Below, piece after piece: positions 48,935 through 58,440 of a DNA stretch of 64,000 nt. A program made the translations under genes and the position numbers. The notes under the pieces are model-generated. The model had not been told where the DNA came from, ran no database searches, and was given only the letters and a program-made list of their open reading frames with translations. Positions within the stretch are counted from its first letter, which is position 1. Every line of letters begins with the position of its first letter. Origin of the DNA: Robertmurraya andreesenii (lineage in GTDB: Bacteria > Bacillota > Bacilli > Bacillales > Cytobacillaceae). The DNA lies in contig NZ_JAUSTU010000010.1 in the NCBI RefSeq assembly GCF_030813005.1, forward strand, positions 62,001 to 126,000. The letters run 5' to 3'.

Positions 48935-49684
48935 TTAAAAGCTAGCTAGTAATTGTAGATACGTATTCACAATTTCTTCATAAAAATAATAAGCCGTGAT
49001 CGTTCCAGCCGCAATAAAGGGCCCAAATGGAATCGGCTTGCTGCGTTTTACGATCTTGAATAATAGACCAAACACTCCAAAAACTGCACCAAAAAGAGTA
49101 GCAAGAAAAAATGATAAAAGCATAACCTTTGTTCCAACAACAAAGCCCACTAATGCCATTAGCTTGATATCGCCTCCGCCCATTCCTCCCTTACTGACAA
49201 TTGCAATTAGGAGAAGAAGGGAAAAGGCAATGGTTGCACCTAGGATTGAATCCCACCATGGTGTAAGTGGAATAAAAATCCGTTCTAATAAAAAAATCCC
49301 CGCAAACACAAGTAAGATTTTATCAGGGATGAGCATATAATTAATATCTGATACGAAGATAATCATAAACAGAGAGATAAGCGTCCAAGCGACAAATAAC
49401 TCAGCCGTCCAGCCTAACACGAGTGGAGCTGACACGAAAAGTAACCCTGTCATCAGTTCCACAAGTGGATAGATAGGGGAAATACCCGCCTTACATTGAC
49501 GGCATTTCCCCCCTTGGATTACATAGGATAGCACTGGGATAAGCTCATATGCCTTCAGCTGATGGTTGCAGTTCGGACAGGCTGAGCGTGGTGCTATGAT
49601 TGATTTTTTTAATGGGACTCGTAGGCCTACTACGTTAAAAAATGAACCAAAGAGTAATGAATAAATAAATATTAATAAATACAT
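48935..49684 (-). CDS. pilD: Prepilin peptidase (A24 aspartic protease)
   Basis: A 249-residue integral membrane enzyme that cleaves type III signal peptides of pilins and N-methylates the new N-terminus. It has the cytoplasmic zinc domain with CPNC (near 36-39) and CRQC (near 61-64), the first catalytic Asp in VSDINYMLIPD (near 111-121), and the GxGD-type second Asp in GGGDIKLMALVGF (near 169-181). All catalytic residues are present. B. subtilis has comC at the equivalent position, which processes ComG pilins; here it lies inside a full pilus operon. Confidence 0.95.
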   Translation of the reverse strand: MYLLIFIYSLLFGSFFNVVGLRVPLKKSIIAPRSACPNCNHQLKAYELIPVLSYVIQGGKCRQCKAGISPIYPLVELMTGLLFVSAPLVLGWTAELFVAWTLISLFMIIFVSDINYMLIPDKILLVFAGIFLLERIFIPLTPWWDSILGATIAFSLLLLIAIVSKGGMGGGDIKLMALVGFVVGTKVMLLSFFLATLFGAVFGVFGLLFKIVKRSKPIPFGPFIAAGTITAYYFYEEIVNTYLQLLASF

Positions 49685-49698
49685 CTTTTAATCGGCTA

Positions 49699-50148
49699 TT
49701 ATTTAATATTTTTTCTAGTTATACTATTTGCCGAAAGCTCTCTGTCTAAGCCACGCTTACCCTTAATCATAACTTTATAACCTGTAATCTTTCCACTAGA
49801 GTCTTTTTCCACAATAACATAAGAACTATTTTGGTTTGCAGTAGTATATGGTTTTTTAGTATCGGGATCTTCAGAAATTTCTAAATATCCACCATCAATT
49901 AATTCTTTCATAGTAATCTTATTATCTGCACCCTCAACATCTCGTTCAGATGCTATAGCAGTTTTTGCGGAATTAACCATTTGTTGAGCATTTGCGATAA
50001 TCGCATCTTTCTTTGTATTATCTATTAGGCCACCAATTGCAGGAACTGCAATCGCCGCAATGATCCCCAAAATTACAACTACCGCCAATAATTCCACCAA
50101 AGTCAAGCCTCTCTGGTCCTTCAGTCGCTTCTTCAAATTCTTCATCAT
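49699..50148 (-). CDS. pilA: Major type IV pilin
   Basis: A 149-residue prepilin with a class III signal: basic leader KNLKKRLKDQRG, cleavage after Gly, then LTLVELLAVVVILGIIAAIA with Glu at mature position 5. The globular part is short and polar. The long hydrophobic helix and AVPAIGGLIDNTKKDAIIAN are typical of ComGC/PilA-type pilins. A consensus-like promoter lies directly upstream, so this gene is probably expressed above the assembly genes, as expected for the major subunit. Two ATGs follow GGGAGG; the first is used. Confidence 0.93.
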   Translation of the reverse strand: MMKNLKKRLKDQRGLTLVELLAVVVILGIIAAIAVPAIGGLIDNTKKDAIIANAQQMVNSAKTAIASERDVEGADNKITMKELIDGGYLEISEDPDTKKPYTTANQNSSYVIVEKDSSGKITGYKVMIKGKRGLDRELSANSITRKNIK

Positions 50149-50182
50149 GACATTTCCTCCCTAATTCTAGTAATTATTAACT

Positions 50183-50212
50183 ATTATAAGTTTACTCTAT
50201 TAACATTGTAAA
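50183..50212 (-). promoter_or_regulatory. Internal promoter in front of the major pilin gene
   Basis: Minus strand: TTTACA (plus 50207-50212), 18-bp spacer, TATAAT (plus 50183-50188), in the only sizeable gap (110 bp) inside the pilus operon. Start expected about 30 bp before the ribosome site. Confidence 0.7.
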
Positions 50213-50258
50213 TGAAAATGTGATATTTATCCCATTCTAATTGTTAACATTTTCCTAA

Positions 50259-51464
50259 CTATCCAACATTATTGAAAATTTCAAACATCGGAACCATGAT
50301 CGATGTGACGATCGTCCCTACCAGTCCAGCCAAAACTACAATCATCAACGGCTCAATGAGAGATTTTATCTGGTCTGTACTGTTTTCTACTTCCTTCTCG
50401 TAGAAATCGGCCACTTTCCCAAGCATCGCATCCAAAGACCCTGTTTCTTCCCCAATCGCAATCATTTGTGTTACGAGAGGAGGAAAGGCCCAGTGCTTTC
50501 TCATCGGGTCTGTCAAGGATTGTCCTTTTTCGAGAGCCTCTCGAGACTCTCGAACTACTTTAGCGATTACTTCATTTTCGACAACATTTTCGACAATCGA
50601 CATCGCCTGAAGGATCGGTACTGAACTGGTGAACAATGAACTCAACGTTCTCGTCATCCGGGCCAGTACCGCTTTTTGCATCATCTTTCCGAAAATAGGT
50701 ATCCGCAACAGAAAATAATCCAAATAATACTTCGTATTCTTGTTTTGTCTAATGAAAACGATAAACCCAACAAAGATAAAGACGACAACTAGCACCAGCC
50801 ACCAAAACCTCTGCATAAATTCACTGGCATTCAGTACAAACTGTGTGATTGCAGGCAGCTCGCCACCGAAATCAGCAAACATATCAACAAAGGTCGGTAC
50901 TACCGAAACAAGCAAGAAAATGACAACGGCAATGGCAATGATTCCAACCACTATCGGATAAGCAAGAGCTGACTTGATTTTCGACCTTGTATTATGCTGC
51001 TTCTCAAAATGTACAGCTAAGCGCTCAAGGGTTTCGTCCATATTTCCCCCAGCTTCTCCCGCTCTTATCATATTAACAAACATCGCTGTGAATATTTTCT
51101 TATGCTTCGCAGCCGCATCTGACAGAGGCTTTCCTTCTGTTAACTCCTGTTCAATATCGAGGAGCGCCTTCTTCAATGCTTTACTTTCCGTTTGCTCTGC
51201 TAATATTCTAGTAGAATCAACGACTGAAACCCCTGCCTTTAATAGAGTCGAAAACTGTCGCAAGTAGATAACCATATGCTGCAGCTTGACAGGGGAGCCA
51301 ATCGAAATGTCCTTCGTCAAGACCGACTCTGGTACCTCGGTCATCTCTAAAACCCGGACCCCATCCATCCGAAGCTTTTGCATCGCTTCACGTCTAGAAG
51401 AAGCATTAATAAAGCCCTGATTCTTTCCTTTTCGGTCACGTCCAACATATTTAAAGCGTGCCAT
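50259..51464 (-). CDS. pilC: Type IV pilus inner-membrane platform protein PilC
   Basis: A 401-residue polytopic protein with two T2SSF repeats (about 68-190 and 270-392), each followed by membrane helices (near 168-192, 215-240, 373-395). FSTLLKAGVSVVDSTRILAE and GEAGGNMDETLERLAVHFEK are the family signatures. It links the PilB/PilT motors to pilin extraction. It starts 1 bp after pilT. Confidence 0.95.
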   Translation of the reverse strand: MARFKYVGRDRKGKNQGFINASSRREAMQKLRMDGVRVLEMTEVPESVLTKDISIGSPVKLQHMVIYLRQFSTLLKAGVSVVDSTRILAEQTESKALKKALLDIEQELTEGKPLSDAAAKHKKIFTAMFVNMIRAGEAGGNMDETLERLAVHFEKQHNTRSKIKSALAYPIVVGIIAIAVVIFLLVSVVPTFVDMFADFGGELPAITQFVLNASEFMQRFWWLVLVVVFIFVGFIVFIRQNKNTKYYLDYFLLRIPIFGKMMQKAVLARMTRTLSSLFTSSVPILQAMSIVENVVENEVIAKVVRESREALEKGQSLTDPMRKHWAFPPLVTQMIAIGEETGSLDAMLGKVADFYEKEVENSTDQIKSLIEPLMIVVLAGLVGTIVTSIMVPMFEIFNNVG

Positions 51465-51465
51465 G

Positions 51466-52506
51466 TTAGTTTACTTTCTCCTGTAAAAATGGTTCGGCTG
51501 CTTCCTTCGAAATGATTCCTGATTGAACCAGTTCTTTGATGCTTGCCTCTAGCGTGTGCATGCCATAGGCACGTGATGTTTGCATGATATTGACAATTTG
51601 ATGGATTTTCTCATTTCGAATCAGGTTCGCTACGGCCGAATTATTAATTAATATTTCCGTCGCCGCCCTTCGCCCTTTGTTATCCATCGTCTTAAATAGA
51701 CGTTGAGAAATAACAGCGACGAGAACAGAAGCGAGCTGAATCCGAACCTGTGCCTGCTGGGATGGTGGAAACACATCAATAATCCGGTTGATGGTCGCTG
51801 GGGCACTCGAGGTATGTAACGTCCCGAATACGAGATGCCCTGTTTCCGCTGCTGTAATGGCTGTTGAAATCGTTTCTAAGTCGCGCATCTCACCAACAAG
51901 AATGACATCTGGATCCTGTCTTAAGGATGCCCGTAAGCCATTGGCAAAATTTTTCGTATCAAATCCAACCTCTCGTTGATCGATAATTGAGTTCCCGTGT
52001 TTATGCAAATATTCGATTGGATCCTCCAACGTGATAATATGCTTTCTCATGTTTTGATTCATATATTGAATCATGGATGCTAGCGTAGTAGACTTTCCGC
52101 TCCCGGTAGGTCCAGTAACAAGCACAAGTCCTTGCGGTTTTTCGGCAATTTTTCGTAAAATTGACGGCAACTCTAGCTCCTCAATCGTCGGAATTTTTGT
52201 TGGAACAATACGCACAGCCATGGCTACACAGGATCTTTGAAAATACGTATTCACTCGGAATCTTGAGACGCCGGGTATGCCGTATGAAAAGTCAAGTTCA
52301 CCTTTTTCCTTAAATTGCTCCCACATATGGTCTGGGATGATCGCCTTTGCCATGCCTTCTGTATCGGCTGGCTTAAGGACATCCTTCCCATATCGTTTCA
52401 GCTCACCATTAATCCTCATTATCGGTGGGACCCCAACAGTCAAATGAATATCTGAAGCTTTCAATTCAAAGCCTGCTCTAAGTAAATGGTCTATCATCTC
52501 TTTCAT
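51466..52506 (-). CDS. pilT: Pilus retraction ATPase PilT
   Basis: A 346-residue hexameric ATPase driving pilus retraction and twitching. Walker A GPTGSGKST at residues 132-140, Asp box ITLEDPIEY, Walker B DVILVGEMRD, His box TGHLVFGTLHT, and the PilT-specific C-terminal motif close to AIRNLIRE (here AVANLIRNEK near 290-299). This motif argues for true PilT rather than a second PilB. The ATG at 52504-52506 is chosen since GAGGTG lies 6 bp upstream; the frame opens at a GTG inside that site. Presence of PilT indicates dynamic, retractable pili. Confidence 0.95.
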   Translation of the reverse strand: MKEMIDHLLRAGFELKASDIHLTVGVPPIMRINGELKRYGKDVLKPADTEGMAKAIIPDHMWEQFKEKGELDFSYGIPGVSRFRVNTYFQRSCVAMAVRIVPTKIPTIEELELPSILRKIAEKPQGLVLVTGPTGSGKSTTLASMIQYMNQNMRKHIITLEDPIEYLHKHGNSIIDQREVGFDTKNFANGLRASLRQDPDVILVGEMRDLETISTAITAAETGHLVFGTLHTSSAPATINRIIDVFPPSQQAQVRIQLASVLVAVISQRLFKTMDNKGRRAATEILINNSAVANLIRNEKIHQIVNIMQTSRAYGMHTLEASIKELVQSGIISKEAAEPFLQEKVN

Positions 52507-52517
52507 CATCCGCACCT

Positions 52518-54185
52518 CTATTCAGGAATCGCTACTCGTAGAATTTCTTCTGTCGTGGTCAAGCCTTGCTTCACCTTCAATAATCCGTCATCAATGAGAA
52601 AAATGGTCTTCGCTTTGATCGCCAATTCTCTTAGCTTTGTAAAAGATTCGCCATTCATAATGACCCTTCTCATATCATCATTGATGACAAGGACTTCATG
52701 AATCGCAATTCGACCTTTATACCCTGTCATATTACAGGATGAACAGCCTCTTCCTCTGACAATTTTGTCAATCTTCATGCCACGTTTCGCAAAGATCTCG
52801 ATTTCTCTTTTTGTAGCAGGCTGCTCCTCAGCACAATCACGACAGACTCTTCGCACTAATCGCTGCGCTACAATTCCACTTAATGAGGATGCAACGAGGA
52901 ATGGCTCTACCCCCATATCAAGTAGACGAGTAACCGTCCCTAACGAATCATTCGTATGAATCGTACTTAGTACTAAGTGTCCAGTAAGTGAAGCGCGAAT
53001 AGCGACTTCAACTGTTTCCTTGTCACGGATTTCCCCTACCATGATGATATTCGGATCTTGACGCAAAATGGAGCGAAGTCCTGCCGCAAAGGTCATGCCG
53101 ACATTAGCATTTACTTGGATTTGGTTGATGCCTTCCAACTGATACTCCACTGGATCCTCAACGGTAATAATGTTAACTTCTTCACTATTAAGTTTGTTTA
53201 AAGCTGCATATAACGTGGAAGACTTACCTGAACCAGTCGGCCCTGTGATTAGGACAATGCCCGTTGGTTTTTCGATCATATCGCTGAATCTCTTAAGATT
53301 CAGCTTATTAAAACCTAATTTCGTAATATCATTTAGCGAGCTGCCTAGATCTAGTATCCGCAGAACAATCTTTTCTCCAAACACCGTTGGGAGAGTTGAC
53401 ACACGAAGGTCGATCGGATGAAATTCTAAATTCACCTTAATGCGACCATCCTGTGGAATCCGATGCTCTGTTATATCAAGATTGGCCATGATCTTAATTC
53501 TTGCTGTTAGTAAGCTCTGCATATGCTTTGGAAGAACTCGTTCCGTTCTTAACACACCGTCTATACGATAGCGAATGACGACCTTTGTTTCCTGTGGATC
53601 AATATGAATATCACTTGCCTTCATGGAAGTAGCATTTGAAAGGAGTTGGTTGACTAGACGGACGACTGGCGAATCATCGGCATTCATCTTTTCTTCCTTA
53701 GCCGGATCATGATCCGGCAGGTCTCCCATGAGCTCCTCAAAACCTTCATCAATCTCGTAATATTTATTGATCGCTCTTAAAATATCATCCTTGGTGGCAA
53801 TGGCCGTCTCAATTTGAAAGCCTGTTGAGAGACGCAAATCATCAATCGCAAAGAAATCCATCGGATCCGCCATCGCTACAAACAGCTTGTCTCCCTCTTT
53901 TTTTAGTGGGATTAGACGGTTTCTCTTTGCAGTTTCCTTTGAAATGAGATTGAATAGTTTTGTATCAAAAGGATATCGGTACAAGCTTATATGGGGTATA
54001 CCAAGCTGAAATTCCAATACTTCTATCAGCTGCTGCTCGGTAATATATCCCCTTTGCAGTAAGGCATCCCCTAGTTTTTGACCAGGACTTTTTTCCTTCA
54101 ATGTAGATTGAAGCTGATCCTCAGAAATGAGACCAGCTTCAACGAGTAAATCTCCAAGTCGTTTCCGGGTTTGTTGTTTCATCAT
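52518..54185 (-). CDS. pilB: Pilus extension ATPase PilB (GspE family)
   Basis: A 555-residue assembly ATPase. An N-terminal MshEN/T2SSE_N domain (about 5-150; RKRLGDLLVEAGLISEDQL) could bind cyclic di-GMP, as known for this fold. The ATPase domain has Walker A GPTGSGKSS (near 312-320), ITVEDPVEY, NIIMVGEIRD and TGHLVLSTIHT. A zinc tetracysteine motif follows (CRDC near 447-450 and CSSCNMTG near 475-482). Operon order pilB-pilT-pilC is classic. Confidence 0.95.
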   Translation of the reverse strand: MMKQQTRKRLGDLLVEAGLISEDQLQSTLKEKSPGQKLGDALLQRGYITEQQLIEVLEFQLGIPHISLYRYPFDTKLFNLISKETAKRNRLIPLKKEGDKLFVAMADPMDFFAIDDLRLSTGFQIETAIATKDDILRAINKYYEIDEGFEELMGDLPDHDPAKEEKMNADDSPVVRLVNQLLSNATSMKASDIHIDPQETKVVIRYRIDGVLRTERVLPKHMQSLLTARIKIMANLDITEHRIPQDGRIKVNLEFHPIDLRVSTLPTVFGEKIVLRILDLGSSLNDITKLGFNKLNLKRFSDMIEKPTGIVLITGPTGSGKSSTLYAALNKLNSEEVNIITVEDPVEYQLEGINQIQVNANVGMTFAAGLRSILRQDPNIIMVGEIRDKETVEVAIRASLTGHLVLSTIHTNDSLGTVTRLLDMGVEPFLVASSLSGIVAQRLVRRVCRDCAEEQPATKREIEIFAKRGMKIDKIVRGRGCSSCNMTGYKGRIAIHEVLVINDDMRRVIMNGESFTKLRELAIKAKTIFLIDDGLLKVKQGLTTTEEILRVAIPE

Positions 54186-54206
54186 TTGAACCCCGCTTTT
54201 TGGCGA

Positions 54207-55526
54207 TTATTTTGGTATTTCATTCTCTTTTCCCCATAATTCATCATCATTGCTAGAATCTGGATTATTTAGGTCGGTTTTAGAATTTGGATCAGAAGAA
54301 TCCTTACTATTGTTAGGAGAACTTGAGCTTCCATCCTGGTTCTCAACCTGACCGTTGTCAGTGTTAGGAATAGTAGTTGAGGAGTCTCCTTCTTTTACAA
54401 TTAGACCCTGAACCTCCACCTGATGCACGGGCGGGTAAAAGTCCTCTGCAATAAGCTCCTTCTTAAGAACCATCCCTTTTTCATCTCGGTATTCCCGGTA
54501 GATTTTTATGAGTTGCCCCTCTTTTCCAGCAACCTTCACTTTAATTTCTGTCGGGCCTAGCATTGGATTGAATTGGCGTATAATTTTCGGCTTAAAGGTT
54601 TCTTTGTCCTCTGAAATAATGACATATTTATTCAAGAACTCTGGACCTTTTAGAGAAACATATAAACTATCATTCTTGTTCTCAAACTCTATAAAATAAC
54701 TAAACTCATTCGGATTTGAAAAAACTAGGTCGTTTTTCAAGTCTATGTCGGCCTTCGCTTCAAAGCCAAGGGAAGCATAGGCTGGTAGTTCACTGCTAAT
54801 ATGGCGCTCGATAATATCAAAATTAGTCGGTAGAATAACATCATAAATAGCAGTAGCTATTTTACTTAATGAGCCCTGTGAAACAGCACCAATTTCATCC
54901 TCTACAAACTTTAATAAGGAAAATTGTGAGGTTGCTGGTATTTCGATGGATTTCCCTGCAAATAAATCTAGTTCATTTTCCACAAATTGTGACTCAATAA
55001 CAGACTCCGCAATCGTGGTTTCACTACCAGTTCCTGTTAAATAAGGATCCAATCGAATTTCGTAATTTCCAGGCTCTAAATTCTCTGCATAATTCAAAAT
55101 AGCAGCCTGTACCTCATCCAAATGAATATCATCCAAAATGGATGGAGATAGGGAAATTAACACATCCTCTATCGTATCTAGCTTCACGATAACAGAATTT
55201 GCCTGTCCATGTTTTGCTTTTGAAACAGAATTCTCAACATCAAAATGGAATAATCCAAGATCAAACGCTTCACTTTTTTCCTTATATTTCAAAGTGATCT
55301 TTGTTTCATTTAGATAATCGGTTAGCTGTTCATCGACCATTTTCATCGCTTCATTTCTCGTTTTTCCAGCAACCGAAACAGAACCAATTGTCGTTCCTTC
55401 CGCAAATTCATCACTTCGATTGATAACTGAATCGTAAGCTAAGGCACCGAAATGTGAGAAACTGAAGATATACGTAATACTTAAGATTATGACTAGAAAC
55501 AGCTTAATAACCTGCTGATTTCTCAC
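54207..55526 (-). CDS. Exported VanW/G5-like protein of the pilus operon
   Basis: A 439-residue protein with an N-terminal signal or anchor helix (about 7-29). A PG-binding_4/YoaR-type region follows (about 40-200, with GTTIGSVSVAGKTRNEAMKM), then a degenerate VanW-like segment (KSIEIPATSQFSLLKFV, near 190-206). A G5-like beta domain lies at about 320-385 (TEIKVKVAGKEGQLIKIYRE). A disordered Ser/Asp/Asn-rich tail follows. G5 and related domains bind cell-wall glycans. It lies 21 bp before pilB, so it probably serves pilus passage through or anchoring in the wall. The GTG start follows GGAGG. Confidence 0.7.
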   Translation of the reverse strand: MRNQQVIKLFLVIILSITYIFSFSHFGALAYDSVINRSDEFAEGTTIGSVSVAGKTRNEAMKMVDEQLTDYLNETKITLKYKEKSEAFDLGLFHFDVENSVSKAKHGQANSVIVKLDTIEDVLISLSPSILDDIHLDEVQAAILNYAENLEPGNYEIRLDPYLTGTGSETTIAESVIESQFVENELDLFAGKSIEIPATSQFSLLKFVEDEIGAVSQGSLSKIATAIYDVILPTNFDIIERHISSELPAYASLGFEAKADIDLKNDLVFSNPNEFSYFIEFENKNDSLYVSLKGPEFLNKYVIISEDKETFKPKIIRQFNPMLGPTEIKVKVAGKEGQLIKIYREYRDEKGMVLKKELIAEDFYPPVHQVEVQGLIVKEGDSSTTIPNTDNGQVENQDGSSSSPNNSKDSSDPNSKTDLNNPDSSNDDELWGKENEIPK

Positions 55527-55544
55527 ATTAATCGGCCTCCTTTA

Positions 55545-56315
55545 CTACGCTTCGACATTCATCGATAATTCAACGATAATACCAGGTCCTTCTTCTTGTG
55601 CTTTCTGAATTTGTTCAGTTGTAAGGATGGTACCTTCATGGAATATGATGTTGCCATTTTTGTCATATACGTCTTTGGTGAGCGTTTTTCCTACTAACAG
55701 CTCAATTTGCTTCTCCTTTAGAGCTCTTACTTCTTCATCCTCCATGGAGCTAGCCACTTGTGCTGTAGGAATTTCAGCAATTAAGTCCGCTATTTCAGCT
55801 GATGCCACTTCTTTTTCTTCCAGCTCATCAACGGAATTCAGGAAAAATGATGTAGCGTCTTCCTTAACAATAATAATGTCCTTTCCAAAGGTCACGACCG
55901 ATTCAGATGAAAGCGCCACTTCTTTGTCAGTAAGCTTCAATTGCATTCCAAGGATATGACCACTATCTTGATCGACAAAATATTCGATGACTTCGCCAAG
56001 TAATTCACCTTTTCTCGTCATAACCTTTGTGTTTGTGATTTTTATTTTTTTGTTCACAAGCTGATTGGCAATTGGGATTTCGTTTAAATCGATGACCGCA
56101 CTTTCGCTATCGACTGTAACGGCATATTCTCCAATCCCAACTACTTTTTTGAACGGAATAGCTTTTACACTTACTTGAAAATCCTCGTGCTCAATCGTCA
56201 AAAAGTCGACAGAGCCCTTGTCTGGATTGATGACGAGGGACTTAACCTTCCCTACTTGATTCCCATCTAAGATGCTGATAATCGGCAAACCACTAATTTG
56301 AGTACTTTTCTTCAT
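55545..56315 (-). CDS. PRC-barrel domain protein of the pilus operon
   Basis: A 256-residue cytoplasmic protein with two PRC-barrel modules (about 5-80: SGLPIISILDGNQVGKVKSL; and about 85-160: TRKGELLGEVIEYFVDQ), an acidic linker, and a C-terminal segment (about 200-250: LVGKTLTKDVYDKNGNIIFH). PRC barrels occur in RimM, photosynthetic reaction centres and sporulation YlmC-type proteins as protein-binding modules. It lies between the acidic membrane protein and the VanW/G5-like gene. A link to pili is by position only. Confidence 0.75.
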   Translation of the reverse strand: MKKSTQISGLPIISILDGNQVGKVKSLVINPDKGSVDFLTIEHEDFQVSVKAIPFKKVVGIGEYAVTVDSESAVIDLNEIPIANQLVNKKIKITNTKVMTRKGELLGEVIEYFVDQDSGHILGMQLKLTDKEVALSSESVVTFGKDIIIVKEDATSFFLNSVDELEEKEVASAEIADLIAEIPTAQVASSMEDEEVRALKEKQIELLVGKTLTKDVYDKNGNIIFHEGTILTTEQIQKAQEEGPGIIVELSMNVEA

Positions 56316-56393
56316 TAACTTTTCACCACACCTAATCTATAAGTTCACGAAACTACTATATATGATACATTATTTTAACATGTATTAGGAAAT

Positions 56394-58157
56394 TCATCGT
56401 GCATTTTCACAATATTGTTTATACAAATAGTGAATTTCCATATCCAAAATTGGATAATTTTCGAATTTCCCCTCTAAATTTGTCAAAAGTTCCTTCAATT
56501 TACCTATTTCTTTTTGACTAAGATAATGCTGAATAAGAAGACTTGCAAATGAATAGTAATCCTGTGCTGACAAATCTGGGTGTAAATGCTCTTTGATTAA
56601 CTCCTCATATTGCTCTGCTGGCATATGTTTGCTCACAAGCTGGAGCTGTGAAAGCATTGTAAGAAAGAGTTGCTGCTGAAGCGCTGATTTCTGCTCTTCC
56701 TTCCATACTGCCTCTGAAGCAGTTATGCTGTCCAAGGTTTCTTCTTCTACACGAGGTGGTTGAGTTTCTAATTCAACACCCAATTCATTAGGCACTTGAT
56801 AAGATACCTGTTCAGTTTTCTCTTCCTGAGAATTATCATTAGCTTCTGATTCGACAATCTCCTTCTCAACATCTTCTTGATAGTCTGAAAAAGTCTGTTC
56901 TTCGATTGGTGATTCTAGTTCTTTTCCTATCTCTTCTTGTGGTTTAAGCCCATCTAGCTCCTTGGAACCCTCTTCTGCTTCCTCTGGCCCATCAACCAAA
57001 GAAGCTGCCACTTCATTATGACCAATCACACCAAGTAAATAATCATCCTCAAGCTCTAAATCATCTTCAAGCATCCAATCGTAAATAGCTTTGTTTGTGT
57101 CCTCTTGCCCCGTTTCTGAACTTTCATCTGAATTCACATCCCCAAATTCTAGCACCTCAAGTTCAGACTCCAGCTCCAAATCATCATCTAGGAATTCCAT
57201 TTGATTAACTGGCGGTTTAATTTCCAAGTTCTCGATTGTCTCATGCTCACAATTAAGTTCACTTAGGACATTTAATTCATCAATCAATATGTCTGAAATA
57301 GCCAAATCCGAAGAAATTTCAGGTTCAACCTGACTGCTGCTTATCGCATCGGACTGATGAACCTCTTCCATTAATATTTCTTCATCTAAACTGTCATCTT
57401 CTAAAAGCTGCTCAATTTCGGACAAATATCCTTCAGAATATGGTTCTTCATCTTCAGAAGCAGCAAACTCCTCAACAACGGCCTCTCTCTCCGCCAAGAA
57501 GGCGATTTCATCGTCGAGTTCTATTTCTACGGTTTCGGAGGCAGTAGAATCTACTGTTTCTACGAGTTCTTCCTGTTCCATAAGCTCTTGCAGATCTACT
57601 GGTTCTTGTGGCTCTGTTTGTTCTTGCAGGTCTATTAGGTCTTGTATATCTACCTGTTCATTTTGTTCTTCCAAATCTTGTACTAGTTGACCTTGCTTGT
57701 CTAAACCAAACATTAGCTTTTCTAGTTCGATAGGTTCATCTTCAATTAAGGGAATCATGGCCGTTTCAGCCAATTTTTCTTCTTCCTGTACAACACTTTT
57801 CTTTTCAAGTGTTATTCCCTGTTCAGGCTCTATTACTTCTTCATTTACCAAATGGCCCAACTCATCCAAATCTTCTAAACCAATTTCAGTCAATTCATCT
57901 TCATTCGTCCCAGTCGAAAATAGGTACTTATGGAATCTTTTTTCTAGGATGTATACTGTAAGAAAAGTGAGTAAGACAATGATTAGCCCAGTTTGCCATA
58001 AAGGAAAATTGTTTTTCGCTAAAATTCCTAAATTCGCAAACAAAAACGCAACCAGAATAATTAAGCCTTTACCTTTATTCGTTAAACCTATTGGTAAAAA
58101 ATAAATAATAGGAACTAAAATAATCAGTGACACTGCGGCCGCAATAAGCTCTCCCAT
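56394..58157 (-). CDS. Large acidic membrane protein heading the pilus operon
   Basis: A 587-residue protein of unknown function. The N-terminal 80 residues form about three membrane helices (about 3-22, 30-48, 54-72). Residues about 85-470 are extremely acidic and low in complexity (EQEELVETVDSTASET-type repeats; QEQTEPQEPVDLQELMEQE). The C-terminal 100 residues (about 488-587) form a predicted helical domain ending HYLYKQYCENAR. The architecture suggests a membrane-tethered cytoplasmic spacer or scaffold. It is the first gene of the operon on this strand, with AAGGGGTG before the ATG. I recognise no family. Confidence 0.7.
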   Translation of the reverse strand: MGELIAAAVSLIILVPIIYFLPIGLTNKGKGLIILVAFLFANLGILAKNNFPLWQTGLIIVLLTFLTVYILEKRFHKYLFSTGTNEDELTEIGLEDLDELGHLVNEEVIEPEQGITLEKKSVVQEEEKLAETAMIPLIEDEPIELEKLMFGLDKQGQLVQDLEEQNEQVDIQDLIDLQEQTEPQEPVDLQELMEQEELVETVDSTASETVEIELDDEIAFLAEREAVVEEFAASEDEEPYSEGYLSEIEQLLEDDSLDEEILMEEVHQSDAISSSQVEPEISSDLAISDILIDELNVLSELNCEHETIENLEIKPPVNQMEFLDDDLELESELEVLEFGDVNSDESSETGQEDTNKAIYDWMLEDDLELEDDYLLGVIGHNEVAASLVDGPEEAEEGSKELDGLKPQEEIGKELESPIEEQTFSDYQEDVEKEIVESEANDNSQEEKTEQVSYQVPNELGVELETQPPRVEEETLDSITASEAVWKEEQKSALQQQLFLTMLSQLQLVSKHMPAEQYEELIKEHLHPDLSAQDYYSFASLLIQHYLSQKEIGKLKELLTNLEGKFENYPILDMEIHYLYKQYCENAR

Positions 58158-58440
58158 TTGTTCACCCCTTTACTACAAATTTTATATACATTTCCATTAA
58201 TTATCTTTCCATTTCTTACACATTTCTGCCTAAAGTTACAATTATCGACCTTTAAATATTGTATAATAAACTTAAGCTTTTTGAAAGCAGGCTTATATAT
58301 GTTAAATAGTAAAATTTTGAGAAAGAATCTTTGTTTATCGCTATGTTTACTCTAAAAATACCCAAGTATTTGTGGAATATTCTTTTCATTAAGCATGGAA
58401 TTTGTTTAAGATTATTATAGGTAGAAGGGAGGAGGAAGTT
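58158..58440. other. Divergent regulatory region between the two pilus operons
   Basis: 283 AT-rich bp between divergent transcription units. A plus-strand TATAAT occurs at about 58260-58266 without a convincing -35; on the minus strand TTGTAA is followed 17 bp later by TAAGAA. Short pairing TAAGC...GCTTA follows. Both operons probably start here, but I cannot fix the promoters. Confidence 0.45.

Noticed and set aside
50259..54185. pilB/pilC as comGA/comGB competence genes
   Set aside because: A true PilT, PilM, PilN, PilO and separate minor pilins are present, and PilB carries the N-terminal MshEN domain and tetracysteine motif absent from the short ComGA.
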